Assembly: GCF_004005495.1 (NCBI RefSeq)
Contig: NZ_RZYA01000015.1
Location: 1-64,000 of the forward strand
Source: Streptomyces antnestii
Lineage (GTDB): Bacteria; Actinomycetota; Actinomycetes; Streptomycetales; Streptomycetaceae
Reading direction: 5' to 3'
Length of the DNA: 64,000 bases
Shown: piece by piece, positions 50,120-58,914 of the stretch
Numbering within the stretch: position 1 is the stretch's first letter
Layout of the letters: each line of letters begins with the position of its first letter
Notes under the pieces: generated by a model
The model's database searches: none
What the model saw: the letters and a program-made list of their open reading frames with translations, nothing else
Told to the model about the DNA's origin: nothing
Position numbers and translations under genes: made by a program

Positions 50120-51187
50120 ATGACCCCCGTGGAGCTCTCCCGTACCGTCCTGCGCGCCGTGCGCCGCGCGGTCGACGACGGTGAGCTGAACGTGGCCGTT
50201 CCGGCACGGGCCGCGGTCGAGCGGCCCCGGCCCGGTGGGTGCGGGGACTACTCCACGAACGTCGCGCTGCAGCTCGCCGGGCCCGCCGGACGTGCGCCCC
50301 GGCAGGTCGCCGAGCTTCTGTCGCGTCGCCTCGCCGGCAGCCCCGGCATCGCCGGCGTCGAGGTCACCGGCCCCGGATTCCTCAATCTCACCCTCGCCGC
50401 CGACGACCGCGGCGCCCTCGTCCGCGAGATCCTCGCCCGGGGCGGCCGCTATGGGCACAGTGACGTTCTCGCAGGTCAGCGGTTCGAGCTGCGCGTTCCG
50501 TACGAGGTCCGGGCCGAGGTCGTCGCCGACTCGGTCAGCCGGATCCTCGCCACCCAGGGCGCCGACACCCACGTCAGCCACAGCCACAGCCACAGTCATA
50601 GCCACGACGAGTCGGCCGGGCCGGGCGGCGCCCGGATCGTGCAGCTGCGGCCCGTGCCCGCCCCCTCCGACCCCGTCGTCCTCGGTCGCGACGCCGCCCG
50701 CTGGGCCCTGCTCCTGCCCGCCGCGCACGACCGGCCCCGTATCGCCGGCGAGCATCTCGCGCAGCGGGAGAGCAACCCCCTCTTCCGCGTCCGGTACGCG
50801 TACGCCCGCACCCGGGCCCTGACCCGTAACGCCGCCGCCCTCGGATTCACCGCCGAACCCGGCGACGTACGCGACACCACAGACACCACAGACACCACCG
50901 ACACCACGGCCACGGCCACCGGCGCGCTCGCATCCGGCGAGGCCGCCCTCGCCGCGTACCCCCAAGCCCTCGCCCTCGCCGCGCGCCACCACGCCCCCGA
51001 CCGGCTCGCCCGGCATCTCGTCCTTGTCGCCGACGCGTTCCTCGCGTTCCAGCACACGGTGCTGCCGCAGGGTGAGGAGAAACCCTCGGCCGCCCACCGC
51101 GCCCGGCTCGCGCTCGCCGAAGCCGCCGGGGCGGTGCTCGCCGGCGGCCTGTCCCTGCTCGGTATCGACGCACCCGAACATCTCTGA
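50120..51187 (+). CDS. nrtL: ArgS-related anticodon-binding protein without catalytic domain
   Basis: This 355-residue protein has the N-terminal additional domain of arginyl-tRNA synthetase (GCGDYSTNVALQLAGPAGRAPRQVAELL, VTGPGFLNLTL) and the C-terminal DALR anticodon-binding domain (RYAYARTRALTRNAAALG, LARHLVLVADAFLAFQHTVLP), but lacks the catalytic core with HIGH and KMSKS motifs. The two ends are joined by a His/Ser run (HSHSHSHSHD) and a short Asp/Thr repeat (DTTDTT...). It may bind tRNA-Arg or another tRNA without charging it. It sits 19 bases before lysA, as in other actinomycetes; the tRNA-Arg gene is close by but within the variable att region. ATG 50120 has no strong ribosome site. 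Confidence 0.75.
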   Translation: MTPVELSRTVLRAVRRAVDDGELNVAVPARAAVERPRPGGCGDYSTNVALQLAGPAGRAPRQVAELLSRRLAGSPGIAGVEVTGPGFLNLTLAADDRGALVREILARGGRYGHSDVLAGQRFELRVPYEVRAEVVADSVSRILATQGADTHVSHSHSHSHSHDESAGPGGARIVQLRPVPAPSDPVVLGRDAARWALLLPAAHDRPRIAGEHLAQRESNPLFRVRYAYARTRALTRNAAALGFTAEPGDVRDTTDTTDTTDTTATATGALASGEAALAAYPQALALAARHHAPDRLARHLVLVADAFLAFQHTVLPQGEEKPSAAHRARLALAEAAGAVLAGGLSLLGIDAPEHL

Positions 51188-51206
51188 GAGAGCGCAGAAG
51201 ACAGTC

Positions 51207-52598
51207 ATGAGCCGTTCAGCACACCCCGCCGGGCCCCGTCACGCCGACGTCCTCACCGAGGGGCACTACGCCGCTCCGCCCGCCGATCTCAACGCCCTCG
51301 ACGCGAAGGTGTGGTCCCGCACCGTCGCCCGTACGCCGGACGGCGCCGTCAGCGTGGGCGGCATCGAAGTGGCGCGCCTCGCCGAGGAGTTCGGCACGCC
51401 CGCGTACTTCCTCGACGAGGACGACTTCCGGGCCCGCTGCCGCGCCTGGCGCGACGCCTTCGGGACGGACGCCGACGTGTTCTACGCCGGCAAGGCGTTC
51501 CTCTCCCGCGCCGTGGTGCGCTGGCTGCACGAGGAGGGGCTCAATCTTGATGTGTGCTCGGGCGGGGAGCTCGCTACTGCGCTGTCCGCCGGCATGCCGG
51601 CCGAGCGCATCGCCTTCCACGGCAACAACAAGTCCGAGGCCGAGATCGAGCGGGCGATCGAGGTCGGGGTCGGGCGCATCGTGCTCGACTCGTTCCAGGA
51701 GATCGTGCGCGTCTCGCACATCGCCGAGCGGCTCGGCAAGCGCCAGCCCGTGCAGATCCGCGTGACCGTCGGCGTCGAGGCCCACACCCACGAGTTCATC
51801 GCCACCGCGCACGAGGACCAGAAGTTCGGCATCGCGCTCGCGGGCGGGCAGGCCGCCGAGGCCGTACGGAGGGCGCTGAAGCTCGACGGCATCGAGCTCA
51901 TCGGCATCCACAGCCACATCGGCTCGCAGATCTTCGACATGGCGGGCTTCGAGGTCGCCGCGCGGCGCGTCGTGTCGCTGCTCGCCGAGGTGCGGGACGA
52001 GCACGGGATCGAGCTGCCGGAGATCGACCTCGGCGGCGGTCTCGGTATCGCGTACACCAGCGACGACGACCCGAGCGAGCCGCACGAGATCGCGAAGGCC
52101 CTGAACGAGATCGTGACGCGCGAGTGCGAGGCGGCCGGGCTGCGGACGCCGCGGATCTCCGTGGAGCCGGGCCGCGCCATCGTCGGCCCGACCGCCTTCA
52201 CGCTCTACACGGTCGGCACCATCAAGCCGCTCGAGACGCTGCGTACGTACGTGTCCGTGGACGGCGGCATGTCCGACAACATCCGGACCGCCCTGTATGA
52301 CGCCGAGTACACCGTCGCCCTGGTGTCTCGGCGCTCGGACGCGGAGCCGATGCTCGTCCGCGTGGTGGGCAAGCACTGCGAGAGTGGTGACATCGTCGTG
52401 AAGGACGCGTTCCTGCCCGCCGACCTGGCGCCGGGTGACCTGATCGCCGTGCCGGCGACCGGCGCGTACTGCCGGTCCATGGCCAGCAACTACAACCACG
52501 CGCTTCGCCCGCCCGTCGTCGCCGTACGCGACGGTGAGGCCCGGGTGATCGTCCGGCGTGAGACAGAGGAAGATCTCCTGCGTCTCGACGTCGGATAA
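51207..52598 (+). CDS. lysA: Diaminopimelate decarboxylase
   Basis: This 463-residue PLP enzyme converts meso-diaminopimelate to L-lysine, the last step of lysine synthesis. It has the PLP lysine in FYAGKAF (Lys96), HGNNKSEAEIERA, the phosphate-site segment IDLGGGLGIAY, EPGRAIVG, and C-terminal GKHCESGDIVV with the catalytic Cys in family position, then AYCRSMASNYN. Length is normal. ATG 51207 is 19 bases after nrtL and has only a weak GAAG. A hairpin terminator follows before hom. Confidence 0.97.
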   Translation: MSRSAHPAGPRHADVLTEGHYAAPPADLNALDAKVWSRTVARTPDGAVSVGGIEVARLAEEFGTPAYFLDEDDFRARCRAWRDAFGTDADVFYAGKAFLSRAVVRWLHEEGLNLDVCSGGELATALSAGMPAERIAFHGNNKSEAEIERAIEVGVGRIVLDSFQEIVRVSHIAERLGKRQPVQIRVTVGVEAHTHEFIATAHEDQKFGIALAGGQAAEAVRRALKLDGIELIGIHSHIGSQIFDMAGFEVAARRVVSLLAEVRDEHGIELPEIDLGGGLGIAYTSDDDPSEPHEIAKALNEIVTRECEAAGLRTPRISVEPGRAIVGPTAFTLYTVGTIKPLETLRTYVSVDGGMSDNIRTALYDAEYTVALVSRRSDAEPMLVRVVGKHCESGDIVVKDAFLPADLAPGDLIAVPATGAYCRSMASNYNHALRPPVVAVRDGEARVIVRRETEEDLLRLDVG

Positions 52599-52620
52599 TG
52601 AAATATGCGTCTCAGGATTC

Positions 52621-52645
52621 GGACCGGGGGCAGAAACCCCGGTCC
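52621..52645 (+). terminator. Hairpin between lysA and hom
   Basis: GGACCGGGG and CCCCGGTCC form a perfect 9-bp stem (52621-52629, 52637-52645) with a 7-base loop. It ends lysA or could be part of a hom leader attenuator; there is no T-run. Confidence 0.7.
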
Positions 52646-52741
52646 GGTGGGTGAGACTGGTCCACTGAAGCAGTATTGGCGTATTGGCAGTATCTAGCAG
52701 GCCGAGCTCGATGAGCTGGGCCGAATGAAAGGCGTAGGTCG

Positions 52742-54034
52742 ATGATGCGTACGCGTCCGCTGAAGGTGGCGCTCCTTGGCTGTGGGGTAGTCGGCTCAGA
52801 GGTGGCGCGCATCATGACGACGCACGCCGACGACCTCGCGGCCCGGATCGGCGCCCCCGTGGAACTGGCCGGGGTCGCCGTCCGCCGCCCGTCGAAGGTG
52901 CGCGAGGGCATCGACCCGTCGCTCGTGACGACGGACGCGACCGCCCTGGTCAAACGGGGAGACATCGACGTCGTCGTCGAGGTCATCGGCGGCATCGAGC
53001 CCGCCCGCTCCCTCATCACCACCGCGTTCGAGCACGGCGCCTCCGTCGTCTCCGCGAACAAGGCGCTCATCGCCCAGGACGGCGCGGCCCTCCACGCCGC
53101 CGCCGAGCAGCACGGCAGGGACCTCTACTACGAGGCCGCCGTCGCCGGCGCCATCCCGCTGATCCGCCCGCTGCGCGAGTCCCTCGCCGGCGACAAGATC
53201 AACCGCGTGATGGGCATCGTCAACGGCACGACGAACTTCATCCTCGACAAGATGGACACCACGGGCGCCGGCTACCAGGAGGCCCTCGACGAGGCCACCG
53301 CGCTCGGTTACGCCGAGGCCGACCCGACCGCCGACGTCGAGGCCTTCGACGCCGCCGCCAAGGCCGCCATCCTCGCCGGGATCTCCTTCCACACCCGCGT
53401 ACGTCTCGACGACGTGTACCGCGAGGGCATGACCGAGGTGACCGCCGCCGACTTCGCCTCCGCGAAGGAGATGGGCTGCACCATCAAGCTGCTCGCCATC
53501 TGTGAGCGGGCCGCCGACGGGGGGTCCGTCACCGCGCGTGTGCACCCCGCGATGATCCCCCTCGACCACCCCCTCGCCTCCGTGCGCGGCGCGTACAACG
53601 CCGTGTTCGTCGAGTCCGACGCCGCGGGTCAGCTGATGTTCTACGGGCCCGGGGCCGGCGGCGCGCCGACCGCGTCCGCGGTGCTCGGCGACCTCGTGGC
53701 GGTCTGCCGGAACAAGCTCGGCGAGGCCACCGGCCCCGGTGACTCCGCCTACACCCAGCTGCCCGTCTCGCCCATGGGCGAGGTCGTGACGCGCTACCAC
53801 ATCAGCCTCGACGTGGCCGACAAGCCGGGCGTCCTCGCCCAGGTCGCTACGGTCTTCGCCGAGCACGGCGTATCCATTGACACGGTGCGCCAATCGGGCA
53901 AGGACGGCGAGGCCTCCCTCGTCGTCGTCACCCACCGCGCGGCGGACGCGGCCCTCACCGGGACCGTCGACGCGCTGCGCAAGCTCGACACCGTGCGTGG
54001 TGTCGCCAGCATCATGCGTGTTGAAGGGGAGTAA
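52742..54034 (+). CDS. hom: Homoserine dehydrogenase
   Basis: This 430-residue enzyme reduces aspartate semialdehyde to homoserine, the branch to threonine and methionine. Motifs: Rossmann VALLGCGVVGSEVARIM, VSANKALIAQDG, YYEAAVAGAIPLIRPLRESLAGDKINRVMGIVNGTTNFIL, and a C-terminal ACT domain (KPGVLAQVATVFAEHGVSIDTVRQSG) for feedback inhibition by threonine. Two ATGs (52742, 52745) are adjacent; the first was used. thrC follows 6 bases after the stop, so hom-thrC are co-transcribed. Confidence 0.97.
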   Translation: MMRTRPLKVALLGCGVVGSEVARIMTTHADDLAARIGAPVELAGVAVRRPSKVREGIDPSLVTTDATALVKRGDIDVVVEVIGGIEPARSLITTAFEHGASVVSANKALIAQDGAALHAAAEQHGRDLYYEAAVAGAIPLIRPLRESLAGDKINRVMGIVNGTTNFILDKMDTTGAGYQEALDEATALGYAEADPTADVEAFDAAAKAAILAGISFHTRVRLDDVYREGMTEVTAADFASAKEMGCTIKLLAICERAADGGSVTARVHPAMIPLDHPLASVRGAYNAVFVESDAAGQLMFYGPGAGGAPTASAVLGDLVAVCRNKLGEATGPGDSAYTQLPVSPMGEVVTRYHISLDVADKPGVLAQVATVFAEHGVSIDTVRQSGKDGEASLVVVTHRAADAALTGTVDALRKLDTVRGVASIMRVEGE

Positions 54035-54040
54035 CGAGCA

Positions 54041-55108
54041 ATGACCGGAATGACCCACCAGTGGCGCGGCATCATCGAGGAGTACCGGGACCGGCTCCCG
54101 GTGACCGACACCACGCCGGTCGTCTCGCTGCGCGAGGGCGGCACGCCGCTCGTGCCCGCCCAGGTGCTCTCCGAGCGCACGGGCTGCGAGGTCCACCTCA
54201 AGGTCGAGGGCGCCAACCCGACCGGGTCCTTCAAGGACCGTGGCATGACGATGGCGATCACGAAGGCCAAGGAGGACGGCGCGAAGGCCGTCATCTGCGC
54301 CTCCACCGGCAACACGTCGGCGTCGGCCGCCGCGTACGCCGTGCGCGCCGGCATGGTCTGCGCCGTACTGGTCCCGCAGGGCAAGATCGCGCTCGGCAAG
54401 ATGGGCCAGGCGCTCGTCTACGGTTCGAAGATCCTCCAGGTCGACGGAAACTTCGACGACTGCCTGAACCTGGCCCGCAGCCTCTCCGAGAACTACCCGG
54501 TGGCGCTGGTCAATTCGGTCAACCCGTACCGCATCGAGGGCCAGAAGACCGCCTCGTTCGAGATCGTGGACGCGCTCGGCGACGCCCCCGACATCCACGT
54601 CCTGCCCGTCGGCAACGCCGGCAACATCACGGCGTACTGGAAGGGCTACAAGGAGTACGCGGCGGACGGCATCGCGACGCACACGCCGCGTATGTGGGGC
54701 TTCCAGGCCTCCGGTTCCGCGCCCATCGTGCGCGGCGAGGTCGTCAAGGACCCGTCGACGATCGCCACCGCGATCCGCATCGGCAACCCCGCGTCGTGGG
54801 ACTTCGCGCTGGCCGCCCGTGACGAGTCCGGCGGCTTCATCGACGAGGTGACGGACCGTGAGATCCTGCGCGCCTACAAGCTGTTGGCGTCCCAGGAGGG
54901 TGTCTTCGTCGAGCCGGCGTCGGCCGCCTCGGTCGCCGGTCTGCTGAAGGCCGCCGAGCAGGGCAAGGTCGACCCGGGCCAGAAGATCGTCTGCACCGTG
55001 ACCGGGAACGGCCTCAAGGACCCGGACTGGGCCGTCGCCGGCGCCCCGCAGCCGGTCACCGTCCCGGTCGACGCGGCCACCGCCGCCCAGCGCCTCGGCC
55101 TGGCGTAA
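54041..55108 (+). CDS. thrC: Threonine synthase
   Basis: This 355-residue PLP enzyme converts O-phosphohomoserine to threonine. It has the PLP lysine in NPTGSFKDRGMTMA, the STGNTSASAAAYA phosphate/substrate loop, VGNAGNITAYW and the C-terminal FVEPASAASVAGL. Length fits the short threonine synthase class. ATG 54041 has AAGGGGAG spanning the end of hom. The gap to thrB is 331 bases, so thrB probably has its own promoter. Confidence 0.97.
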   Translation: MTGMTHQWRGIIEEYRDRLPVTDTTPVVSLREGGTPLVPAQVLSERTGCEVHLKVEGANPTGSFKDRGMTMAITKAKEDGAKAVICASTGNTSASAAAYAVRAGMVCAVLVPQGKIALGKMGQALVYGSKILQVDGNFDDCLNLARSLSENYPVALVNSVNPYRIEGQKTASFEIVDALGDAPDIHVLPVGNAGNITAYWKGYKEYAADGIATHTPRMWGFQASGSAPIVRGEVVKDPSTIATAIRIGNPASWDFALAARDESGGFIDEVTDREILRAYKLLASQEGVFVEPASAASVAGLLKAAEQGKVDPGQKIVCTVTGNGLKDPDWAVAGAPQPVTVPVDAATAAQRLGLA

Positions 55109-55439
55109 CCACCAGCGGAATCACCAGGCCCCGGCCTGGCGCAGAACCACCAGCGGGGATCACCCGCAGAACCGCCGCATTACCGCGCAACTCCGTACAG
55201 GGGGTGCACAGGGGGCTTGCGACACGCATCGTGCGCCTCCTGTGCGCCCTATGTCGCCACAGAACCTTCCTTCGATAAGCTGTACCGAACCCACTCCGCC
55301 GCACGACTTTTCGCGGTGCCGCAGGCGTCGTCACCGCCGTAGCGGCCTTCGGGTTCTGATACGGGCAGCAATCATCGGATCTCTCGAAACACCTTCGGAA
55401 ACCCCGCAAACACCGCAGCTCAAGGAGTGTCATCGAGCG
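55109..55439. other. thrC-thrB intergenic region
   Basis: No gene is seen in 331 bases. It contains an imperfect direct repeat (AACCACCAGCGG at about 55107-55118 and 55154-55165, each followed by ATCACC-type sequence) and a CCAGGCC/GGCCTGG hairpin (55124-55139). A promoter for thrB is likely near 55270-55300, but I cannot place it with confidence. Confidence 0.5.
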
Positions 55440-56357
55440 ATGGCCGGTCCCGCCTTCCGCGCCGCCGCCGTAAGGGTGCGCGTCCCCGCCACCAGCGCCA
55501 ACCTCGGCCCGGGCTTCGACGCCTTCGGCCTGTCGCTGGGTCTCTACGACGACGTGGTGGTCCGCGTCGCCGACTCCGGCCTGAACATCGACATCGCAGG
55601 TGAGGGGTCCGAGACCCTTCCGCGCGACGAGTCGCATCTGCTCGTACGTTCCCTGCGCACGGCCTTCGACCTGCTCGGCGGACAGCCGCGCGGCCTCGAG
55701 GTCGTCTGCGCCAACCGGATCCCGCACGGCCGTGGCCTGGGCTCCTCGTCCGCCGCCATCTGCGCCGGCATCGTCGCCGCGCGCGCCGTGACCATAGGCG
55801 GTGACGCCCGCCTCGACGACGCGGCCCTCCTGGAGCTCGCGACCGAGATCGAGGGGCACCCGGACAATGTCGCGGCCTGCCTGCTCGGCGGCTTCACGCT
55901 CTCCTGGATGGACGGCGGAGCGGCCCGGGCGATCAGGATGGATCCCTCGAGTTCCATCGTTCCGGTGGTTTTCGTACCGGGAAAGCCGGTACTCACGGAG
56001 ACCGCGCGCGGTCTCCTGCCGCGCAGCGTCCCCCATGTGGACGCCGCGGTGAACGCGGGCCGGGCGGCCCTGCTCGTCGAGGCCCTGACCAGGCGCCCCG
56101 AGCTGCTGCTGCCCGCCACAGAGGACCGGCTCCACCAGGAGTACCGGGCTCCCGCGATGCCGGAGAGCGTCGCACTCGTGGAGCGGCTGCGGGCCGACGG
56201 CGTCCCCGCGGTGATTTCGGGGGCGGGCCCCACGGTCATGGCCCTCGTGCAGGAGGAGACGGCCGACAAGGTCGCCCGGCTGGCCGGCGAGGGATGGGCG
56301 GCGAACCGCCTCGACCTCGATGTCGACGGAGCGAGCGTGCTGCCGCTTGCTCACTGA
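55440..56357 (+). CDS. thrB: Homoserine kinase
   Basis: This 305-residue GHMP-family kinase phosphorylates homoserine for threonine synthesis. Motifs: RVRVPATSANLGPGFDAFGL near the N-terminus, the ATP loop IPHGRGLGSSSAAICAGIVAA and the C-terminal GAGPTVMALV. ATG 55440 has AAGGAG 12 bases upstream. It precedes rho on the same strand, and the rho leader lies between. Confidence 0.97.
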   Translation: MAGPAFRAAAVRVRVPATSANLGPGFDAFGLSLGLYDDVVVRVADSGLNIDIAGEGSETLPRDESHLLVRSLRTAFDLLGGQPRGLEVVCANRIPHGRGLGSSSAAICAGIVAARAVTIGGDARLDDAALLELATEIEGHPDNVAACLLGGFTLSWMDGGAARAIRMDPSSSIVPVVFVPGKPVLTETARGLLPRSVPHVDAAVNAGRAALLVEALTRRPELLLPATEDRLHQEYRAPAMPESVALVERLRADGVPAVISGAGPTVMALVQEETADKVARLAGEGWAANRLDLDVDGASVLPLAH

Positions 56358-56735
56358 CACCCGGTTGCCGGAATTCGAGAGGGGGAATATTTGTTGGATC
56401 CGGTAGTGTTAACCTCAAGTCTGCACCCGACCCATCCATGGCGAGGTGCTGTGTGTCCCCGTCCGGGACAACCATTCTTCCGGGAGCCCCGCAAATTGCT
56501 CTGTGCCGTGCACTGAGCCGTTGCGAGCATGCTCCGGAACCGGTGTGACCGAGCCGGGTGACACAGACATTCCAGTGGAACCCGCGGCTTCGGGAATCGC
56601 CGTCACCAATGAATTCTTCCGCCGCGTTGGCGGACCACCGCCCCGGCACGGTCCATACGGACAGGACCACTGCCGGACAGCACAACCGGTCGCCGAGCCA
56701 GACAGGCCGACGTCCGCTCCAGGGAAGGACCCTTC
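56358..56735 (+). promoter_or_regulatory. rho leader region
   Basis: A 378-base leader precedes rho. Open frames cross it, including one from GTG 56446 whose TGA overlaps the rho start (GTGA at 56736-56739), and a Cys-containing frame from ATG 56438 (MARCCVSPSGTT..., 36 codons). Neither has a clear ribosome site or strong codon bias. Rho is autoregulated through its leader in several bacteria, so such uORFs could matter, but this is inference. Confidence 0.35.
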
Positions 56736-58772
56736 GTGAGCGACACCACCGATCTGATGGGCGTGAGCGCCGACAGCTCCGCTGCCGCGCCCTCCGCCGA
56801 TGCGGATGCCTCTGCTGCGCCTGCTGCCGGTGCTTCGGGCTCCCGGCGGCGCCGCGGTACCGGCCTCGACGGCATGGTGCTGGCCGAGCTCCAGCAGGTC
56901 GCATCCGGCCTGGGTATCAGGGGCACCGCGCGTATGCGCAAGAGCCAGCTGATCGAGGTCATCAAGGAGGCACAGGCCGGGGGAGGCGCTCCCGCGAAGA
57001 GCGCCGACACCACCGAGACCAAGCCCAAGCGCCGTGCCGCCTCCAAGGCGCGCACCGGCGACGAGGCCGCGGCGAACGGCACCGCCGCCCCCGCCGCCAC
57101 GACCGACGAGGCCAAGGCCGGCAAGGCCGCGAAGACCGCCGTCGCCCAGCAGTCGATCGAGATTCCCGGTCAGCCTGCGAGCGACGACAAGGGCGGCGAG
57201 CGCCGTCGCCGCCGTGCCACCTCCGAGGCCGGCAGCCCCGAGACCGTCACGGCCGAGGCGAAGACCGAGACCCGCACGGACGCCCAGGGCGAGACCAAGG
57301 CCGGCGACGCCGGTGACAACGGTGCCGAGGGCCGTCGTGAGCGCCGCGACCGTCGTGACCGCGGTGACCGCGGTGAGCGCGGCGGCCGTGACCGCGGCGA
57401 CCGCGGTGACCGCCGCGGCAAGGGCGACGAGCAGGGCAAGGACCAGGGCGCCGGCCGTCAGCCGCAGGGCGGCGGCCGCCAGGACCGCCAGCGGGACAAC
57501 GGACCGCAGGACGACGGTTTCGACGACGAGGGTGGCCGCCGCGGCCGCCGTGGCCGTTACCGCGACCGCCGTGGCCGTCGTGGCCGCGACGAGGCCGGCT
57601 TCGGCAACGAGCCGCAGGTCTCCGAGGACGACGTCCTGATCCCTGTCGCGGGCATCCTGGACATCCTCGACAACTACGCGTTCATCCGGACCTCCGGCTA
57701 CCTGCCCGGCCCGAACGACGTGTACGTGTCCCTCGCCCAGGTCCGCAAGAACGGCCTGCGCAAGGGTGACCACGTCACCGGCGCGGTCCGTCAGCCCAAG
57801 GACGGCGAGCGTCGCGAGAAGTTCAACGCGCTCGTCCGCCTCGACTCGGCCAACGGCATGGCGGCCGAATCCGGGCGCGGGCGGCCGGAGTTCAACAAGC
57901 TCACGCCTCTGTACCCGCAGGACCGGCTCCGTCTGGAGACCGACCCGGGCGTCCTGACCACCCGCATCATCGACCTCGTGTCGCCGATCGGTAAGGGCCA
58001 GCGAGGCCTGATTGTGGCCCCGCCGAAGACCGGCAAGACCATGATCCTGCAGGCGGTCGCCAACGCGATCACCGTCAACAGCCCCGAGTGCCACCTGATG
58101 GTCGTCCTGGTCGACGAGCGTCCGGAAGAGGTCACCGACATGCAGCGGTCGGTGAAGGGCGAGGTCATCTCCTCGACCTTCGACCGCCCGGCCGAGGACC
58201 ACACCACGGTCGCCGAGCTCGCCATCGAGCGCGCCAAGCGTCTCGTGGAGCTGGGCCACGACGTGGTCGTCCTGCTCGACTCGATCACGCGTCTGGGCCG
58301 TGCCTACAACCTGGCGGCGCCCGCCTCCGGCCGCATCCTGTCCGGTGGTGTCGACTCGACCGCGCTCTACCCGCCGAAGCGCTTCTTCGGTGCGGCGCGC
58401 AACATCGAGGACGGCGGCTCGCTGACCATTCTCGCCACCGCGCTGGTCGACACCGGCTCGCGCATGGACGAGGTGATCTTCGAGGAGTTCAAGGGCACCG
58501 GCAACATGGAGCTCAAGCTCGACCGGAAGCTCTCCGACAAGCGCATCTTCCCGGCGGTGGACGTCGACGCGTCCTCCACCCGTAAGGAAGAGATCCTGCT
58601 CAACTCGGAAGAGCTGGCGATCGTCTGGAAGCTGCGCCGGGTGCTGCACGCGCTCGACTCGCAGCAGGCCATCGAGCTGCTTCTCGACAAGATGAAGCAG
58701 ACGAAGTCGAACGCCGAGTTCCTGATGCAGATCGCGAAGACGACGCCGACGCCGGGCAACGGCAACGACTGA
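56736..58772 (+). CDS. rho: Transcription termination factor Rho
   Basis: This 678-residue hexameric RNA helicase stops transcription at Rho-dependent sites. It has a Rho_N helical part (GMVLAELQQVASGLGIRGTARMRKSQLIEVI, about 47-77), then a long low-complexity insertion (about 85-290) first rich in Lys/Ala and then in Arg-Asp-Gly repeats (RRDRGDRGERGG...), typical of high-GC actinobacteria, then the cold-shock RNA-binding domain (DDVLIPVAGILDILDNYAFIRTSGYLPGPNDVYVSLAQVRKNGL), and the ATPase with Walker A VAPPKTGKT (residues 427-435), Walker B LVVVLLDSITRLGRAYN and the Q loop. GTG 56736 has GGAAGG about 8 bases upstream. A strong terminator follows. Confidence 0.97.
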   Translation: MSDTTDLMGVSADSSAAAPSADADASAAPAAGASGSRRRRGTGLDGMVLAELQQVASGLGIRGTARMRKSQLIEVIKEAQAGGGAPAKSADTTETKPKRRAASKARTGDEAAANGTAAPAATTDEAKAGKAAKTAVAQQSIEIPGQPASDDKGGERRRRRATSEAGSPETVTAEAKTETRTDAQGETKAGDAGDNGAEGRRERRDRRDRGDRGERGGRDRGDRGDRRGKGDEQGKDQGAGRQPQGGGRQDRQRDNGPQDDGFDDEGGRRGRRGRYRDRRGRRGRDEAGFGNEPQVSEDDVLIPVAGILDILDNYAFIRTSGYLPGPNDVYVSLAQVRKNGLRKGDHVTGAVRQPKDGERREKFNALVRLDSANGMAAESGRGRPEFNKLTPLYPQDRLRLETDPGVLTTRIIDLVSPIGKGQRGLIVAPPKTGKTMILQAVANAITVNSPECHLMVVLVDERPEEVTDMQRSVKGEVISSTFDRPAEDHTTVAELAIERAKRLVELGHDVVVLLDSITRLGRAYNLAAPASGRILSGGVDSTALYPPKRFFGAARNIEDGGSLTILATALVDTGSRMDEVIFEEFKGTGNMELKLDRKLSDKRIFPAVDVDASSTRKEEILLNSEELAIVWKLRRVLHALDSQQAIELLLDKMKQTKSNAEFLMQIAKTTPTPGNGND

Positions 58773-58799
58773 GTGCTTCGCCGATAGGCGGCACCACCC

Positions 58800-58839
58800 A
58801 AGGGCCGCCCCCGTCACGCTGGTGACGGGGGCGGCCCTT
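58800..58839 (+). terminator. Terminator hairpin after rho
   Basis: AAGGGCCGCCCCCGTCAC (58800-58817) and its exact complement (58822-58839) form a perfect 18-bp stem with a 4-base loop. No T-run. Confidence 0.9.
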
Positions 58840-58914
58840 CGTGGTGTCCGCGGTGAGTTGTACGATCGCGCTCTTCATCAAGCGTTCAACTCATCGCTCC
58901 CAGGGGGGACTTGC

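Noticed and set aside
52796..54682. Long antisense frame across hom and thrC
   Set aside because: Both + strand genes are unambiguous.
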